Of a stretch of 64,000 nt of DNA, positions 60,485-64,000 are shown one piece after another. Positions within the stretch are counted from its first letter, which is position 1. The number at the start of each line of letters is the position of its first letter. A program made the position numbers and the translations under genes. Source of the stretch: Seriola aureovittata (taxonomy: Eukaryota; Chordata; Actinopteri; Carangiformes; Carangidae); contig NC_079384.1 in NCBI RefSeq assembly GCF_021018895.1, positions 4,574,140-4,638,139 on the forward strand, in the 5' to 3' direction. The notes beneath the pieces were generated by a model. It was given only the letters and a program-made list of their open reading frames with translations. It did no database searches and was not told the DNA's origin.

Positions 60485-62680
60485 CGTCTTATAGGATGTT
60501 TGCAACTAATGCTAGTTTTTTAATGTTAGCAAGTCCAATTAAATACTAATATTAAATGTTCACCTAATGTGCTGTTGATTAGCTTGTTGTGTAGGGTAAT
60601 ATTGTGCTTTTTTCCCCCAAAGTTACAGTGGTTACCCTCTAATCCCAAGTGAAAAAATAGTTTTTTTTTGAGAATCTTTTGTATTTTATGTACAGCTTTT
60701 GAGGACAGTATGCGTTTATTATCACACATTATCACAAAAATATTTCCCTCCAGTAATCTCTTGCACATTGTTTTAGCAGTCATGTTAGCTTCTCCAACAG
60801 TCCAAGATCACATGCACTTTACAAACTGTCTGCCAGGTTAAACGTGTATTTATTTAGCTAAGCTTAGCATTAGTATTTCTTACACAAACACACTACAAGA
60901 AAGGATATTTAGCTTAGAAGAGAGAAAAAATTTCGCTAACGGAAGCTATGCATCTGAATTATGAGGACACTCCTCATTCTTGTTCCACTGGATATCTCCC
61001 CAGATGTGCAGTCTGCAGCTGGACCTTCATGGACACACAAGTGCGTTTTAATAGATTGTAAAAAAAAAAAAAGACAAAAAAAAAAAGGTGGTAGTGCTAT
61101 GAAGTGTAATATTTATAGCACCGGCAATTTATATCACCGACAACAGATAGCTGTGGCTCGGAAAGGGTGGAAAGTCCTGAGAAATCTTGACAGTCTCCAA
61201 CTTGGAGCACTTACTTACATTTTTCCTAGTAGTAGTAGTGGAATTTCCTATTATCCAGCATCCCAGAAAAGCACCAAGTGAAAAATAAAGTTACTTCACA
61301 GAAAGTAATGCATGATTTCTAAGTGATGAAACGTTTGTGGTGCTAATTTTGCAACCCTGTTTGAGTTCAAAGTCACAGCTCTAATTTCTACTCATTTTCA
61401 GCCTTCACTCACTCTTTTCCATCAACAAAGATTTTCCAACTTTTAACACTTTCCCTCATCACAATATTTTTCAAAGTAAATATTTTTGACACTAACTATG
61501 TGCCTTGAGTAAAATCTATGCTTCATTTTTGACATTTAGTAAATCTTGACTTCATTTTTGTTTTTCCTAATCTTTTGGCCTGATTCAAATGATAATGTAA
61601 TTCCACACTAACATTTTAATTTTCCACATATGTATGTGTTATTAGAGCAAAAATGAAAATGAAAATGCAATAAACCAATTTGCATTTTTTGCACATGTAC
61701 ATGAATACTATCAGGCATATACTGTACATACATGTACACATACAGTTACACATGTGTGGGGCAGCAGCCTAAATAAGCCACTGGGTATCGCAGTTGCGAT
61801 GTTTATTCTCAGGTGAATCGTGGTTTTGGTGTTGTTTGGCCGCTGTGGGACACCGTAGTTTTGAGGTGCGTTCCGCGCGGGATGCCATCTTGGTTTAATG
61901 TTTTCTTTTTCTCTCACGGTGACTGGCAAAGTCATTCACATGGCCTCAGTCCATCTGACCAGGTGTGTCACAAAATCAGACCAAAGGCAAAAGGTCAGTT
62001 TGCATTTGAGGCCTAGCAGAGCATTAAAAGGGCAGATATCAAACATCCTCTCGAGTTACAAGCTCGTTTGACTTGTTTTCTCATTTATCCTCTCCCCTGC
62101 AGCTCCTGGAGCAGCTGTTTAAAAGAACCCACAATTATTTCTAATGCTGATCCCTTTCAGTGCAATGTGTCCTTGATGTTAGTGAACCTACAGTAATCTG
62201 CTGAGCTAACTTACAGGAACTGGAGGTCATTCATGAGTCATCAGGATGTTTATGAGAGGAGTGTGTGTGCTCTCTGTGGGATAAATACAGGGGATTGTTA
62301 TGCACAGCAGACTTTTGTCCAGAATAACAGCGGACTCTAACCAGAATAGATGAAGAAGTAAAATCCTCTCAGGACAGAGCCCGTGTGGCTGGTGTGTATG
62401 TGTGCACGCGTTTGTGTTGGTCTGCACACATAAGTGTGCTCGTAAGGCTAGTTATGGTGGCTTTAAAGATAATCCCTGAACTCCTGCTCTTACTGGACTC
62501 TCATCCACTTACCTAACGCTCACCTGGCGCGCACCTAAACCTTTCCTAATACTATGGTGTGTATGTGAGTCACCTAATACCTTCTACTGTAAATTGTAAC
62601 TGAACCTGGTCACCCCATGGCCTGACAGACCACGTCACAGCGCCCAGTAGGAGCAGAGGCAATAGAAGGTGTTACGAGAC

Positions 62681-62721
<41 letters not shown>

Positions 62722-63189
62722 GGGGGGGGGGGCTTGACAGGTTAAAGGTTTGACCCTGATATGTTGACAATGTAGAGCAAAGAACAGGCTTGAAACAACC
62801 ATTTTCAGCCATACCGTCAGACATTGTACAACAATAGGGAAAATGAGAAATGAAAATCATGTCCAGCTGTTTGCTGCAAGATCGATTGAAGATGTTTCAT
62901 AATCATTTTATTATATAACAAAATTGACACCAGTTTTCACTGTAAATGCCAAGCTACCATCAGGATTATGATACTTTCAACCCTGAGATCATGTTTATTA
63001 TGACATCAGTTTGTAATTTTTTATGTTGTTGCCATTTTTTCCTTGTAAAACTGAAGAGTTTTATGGGCAGCTTGAATAGGGAAAATCATAGGAAAAGTAT
63101 GCATGCCTGTTTTGTGGGGTTATGAATCAACAAGAGTCTGATCCGTCTCTCAGTCACAGAATTTATTATTAATTCATAATGTTTTCCCT
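60485..63189. other. Intergenic, no gene recognised
   Basis: AT-rich with poly-A runs near 61,060-61,086. No exon could be supported. Confidence 0.45.
62691..62732. repeat. (GT)13-T2-G14 microsatellite
   Basis: TG run followed by a G homopolymer, the same arrangement as at 24,859. Confidence 0.9.
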
Positions 63190-63258
63190 TTAATGCTTCT
63201 CGAAGGCTGCATCACAGATGGTCAGGTCAGCCCCAGACTGCAGCAACAGGTAATTTAG
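63190..63258 (-). pseudogene. Ankyrin-repeat-like terminal exon or relic, tentative
   Basis: After an AG at 63260-63259 the minus strand reads LNYLLLQSGADLTICDAAF then EKH and a stop, closely resembling the second helix and loop of an ankyrin repeat (LLxxGADxxxxD). No good polypyrimidine tract precedes it and no convincing upstream exon was found, although 63,306-63,380 (-) has an open stretch with EDWRLVAKLQ. It could be the last exon of a gene continuing beyond the window, a relic, or chance. Confidence 0.22.
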
Positions 63259-64000
63259 CTCCTTTTATCCAAGTCTGACATCAAGATGAAATACAGTAGT
63301 TTACATTATAGCAGATCAATGAGGCTTTTCTTTGCCTGAATTTGCAGCTTCGCCACAAGCCTCCAGTCCTCTGAATTCAGGGGATGCTTCCCATTTCAAG
63401 ACTGAATATATTGTACAAGGTCAACAAGGCCGATCTCATCTCACAGACGCCTCTAAACGCTGCAAACATTGCAAATATTTGCAGGTTTAGTCCACAATTC
63501 TTCATCAGCTTGTTGCACCACCTCTTCATGAGTTCAAACACACAACACATGTCTAGTGAAGATTTACACATTATTAGATTAAAACTGGTTGCACCACACA
63601 AGCTACTTGTTACGTACAGTAGATATAAGTTGTTGTTTAAAAAGTTTTTAGCAAGGTGTAACTTGTGTAGCTAATTAAAGCAGCCAGGAACTGACTAAAC
63701 AAACATTAGCTTGTAAGTGTGTGTCACATTTGAAGCGTTTAAATGGTGATATTGAGAGCTTGAAAGTAACTAGTATTTACTCAGAACTAGGGAGGGACTT
63801 AAAGTTTAAGATGTATTCTCCAAATAACACATGGTCTTAACCCACAACACAACAACAGGAGAGACAGTAAGAAGAGTCTTCAGTGACGCACACATCAGGT
63901 ATGAGAGCAGGACAGATGGAGGTAGTGCTGTATGTACACCTTTCACATACATGAGCATGGGAACGCATACATGGAGAGCTTATTAACACTGAGACAGAAA
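63259..64000. other. Window end, no gene recognised
   Basis: No supported exon on either strand besides the weak minus-strand open stretch noted for the ankyrin-like piece. Confidence 0.4.

Noticed and set aside
1..64000. CRISPR arrays, prokaryotic operons, phage or insertion sequences
   Set aside because: The window is plainly vertebrate nuclear DNA with introns. The tandem repeats are simple microsatellites without spacers.

Overview
The window is from a vertebrate nuclear genome, almost certainly a teleost fish. Genes are split into many small exons with GT-AG introns, promoters are AT/CpG-mixed, (TG)n microsatellites are frequent, fish-type dispersed repeats (a Tc1-like remnant and several short families) are present, and the protein sequences look fish-like. 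There is no bacterial or viral gene content. Six protein-coding genes can be reconstructed, and all six joined reading frames stay open from start to stop. The exon models were built by hand from splice signals, reading frame and remembered family sequences; no search was run.

Layout. (1) 121-2082 (+): a short SUN-domain nuclear-envelope protein, 8 exons, 312 aa. (2) 3407-8409 (+): get4, 9 exons, 323 aa. (3) 11830-21446 (-): vps35l, 30 exons, 967 aa. (4) 25648-28767 (+): zdhhc16, 10 coding exons, 392 aa, with non-coding 5' exon(s) starting near 21.95-22.07 kb. (5) 31546-43446 (-): mms19, 31 exons, 1030 aa. (6) 44671-52292 (+): ubtd1, 4 exons, 239 aa, with a 6.5-kb first intron. From 52.3 kb to the end there is a long T-rich 3' UTR/intergenic stretch with dispersed repeats. 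It contains only a weak hint of another gene, an ankyrin-like piece on the minus strand at about 63.2 kb.

Organisation. vps35l/zdhhc16 and mms19/ubtd1 are head to head and probably share promoter regions. get4/vps35l and zdhhc16/mms19 are tail to tail. The genes do not form one pathway. Their products are a LINC-complex protein, a tail-anchored-protein targeting factor, an endosomal retrieval (Commander/Retriever) subunit, a protein S-acyltransferase, a cytosolic iron-sulfur targeting factor, and a ubiquitin-like adaptor. In human, SUN1-GET4 (7p22), VPS35L (16p12) and ZDHHC16-MMS19-UBTD1 (10q24) lie on three chromosomes, so this order brings together three blocks.

The most notable structural points are two probable U12-type (minor spliceosome) introns, one splitting the zdhhc16 coding sequence immediately after the catalytic Cys codon of DHHC. 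Others are microsatellites that form or abut splice signals (mms19, ubtd1, vps35l), a 234-bp foldback element behind get4, and an inverted pair of dispersed repeats at 54.6 and 60.3 kb. I found no convincing undescribed molecular system.
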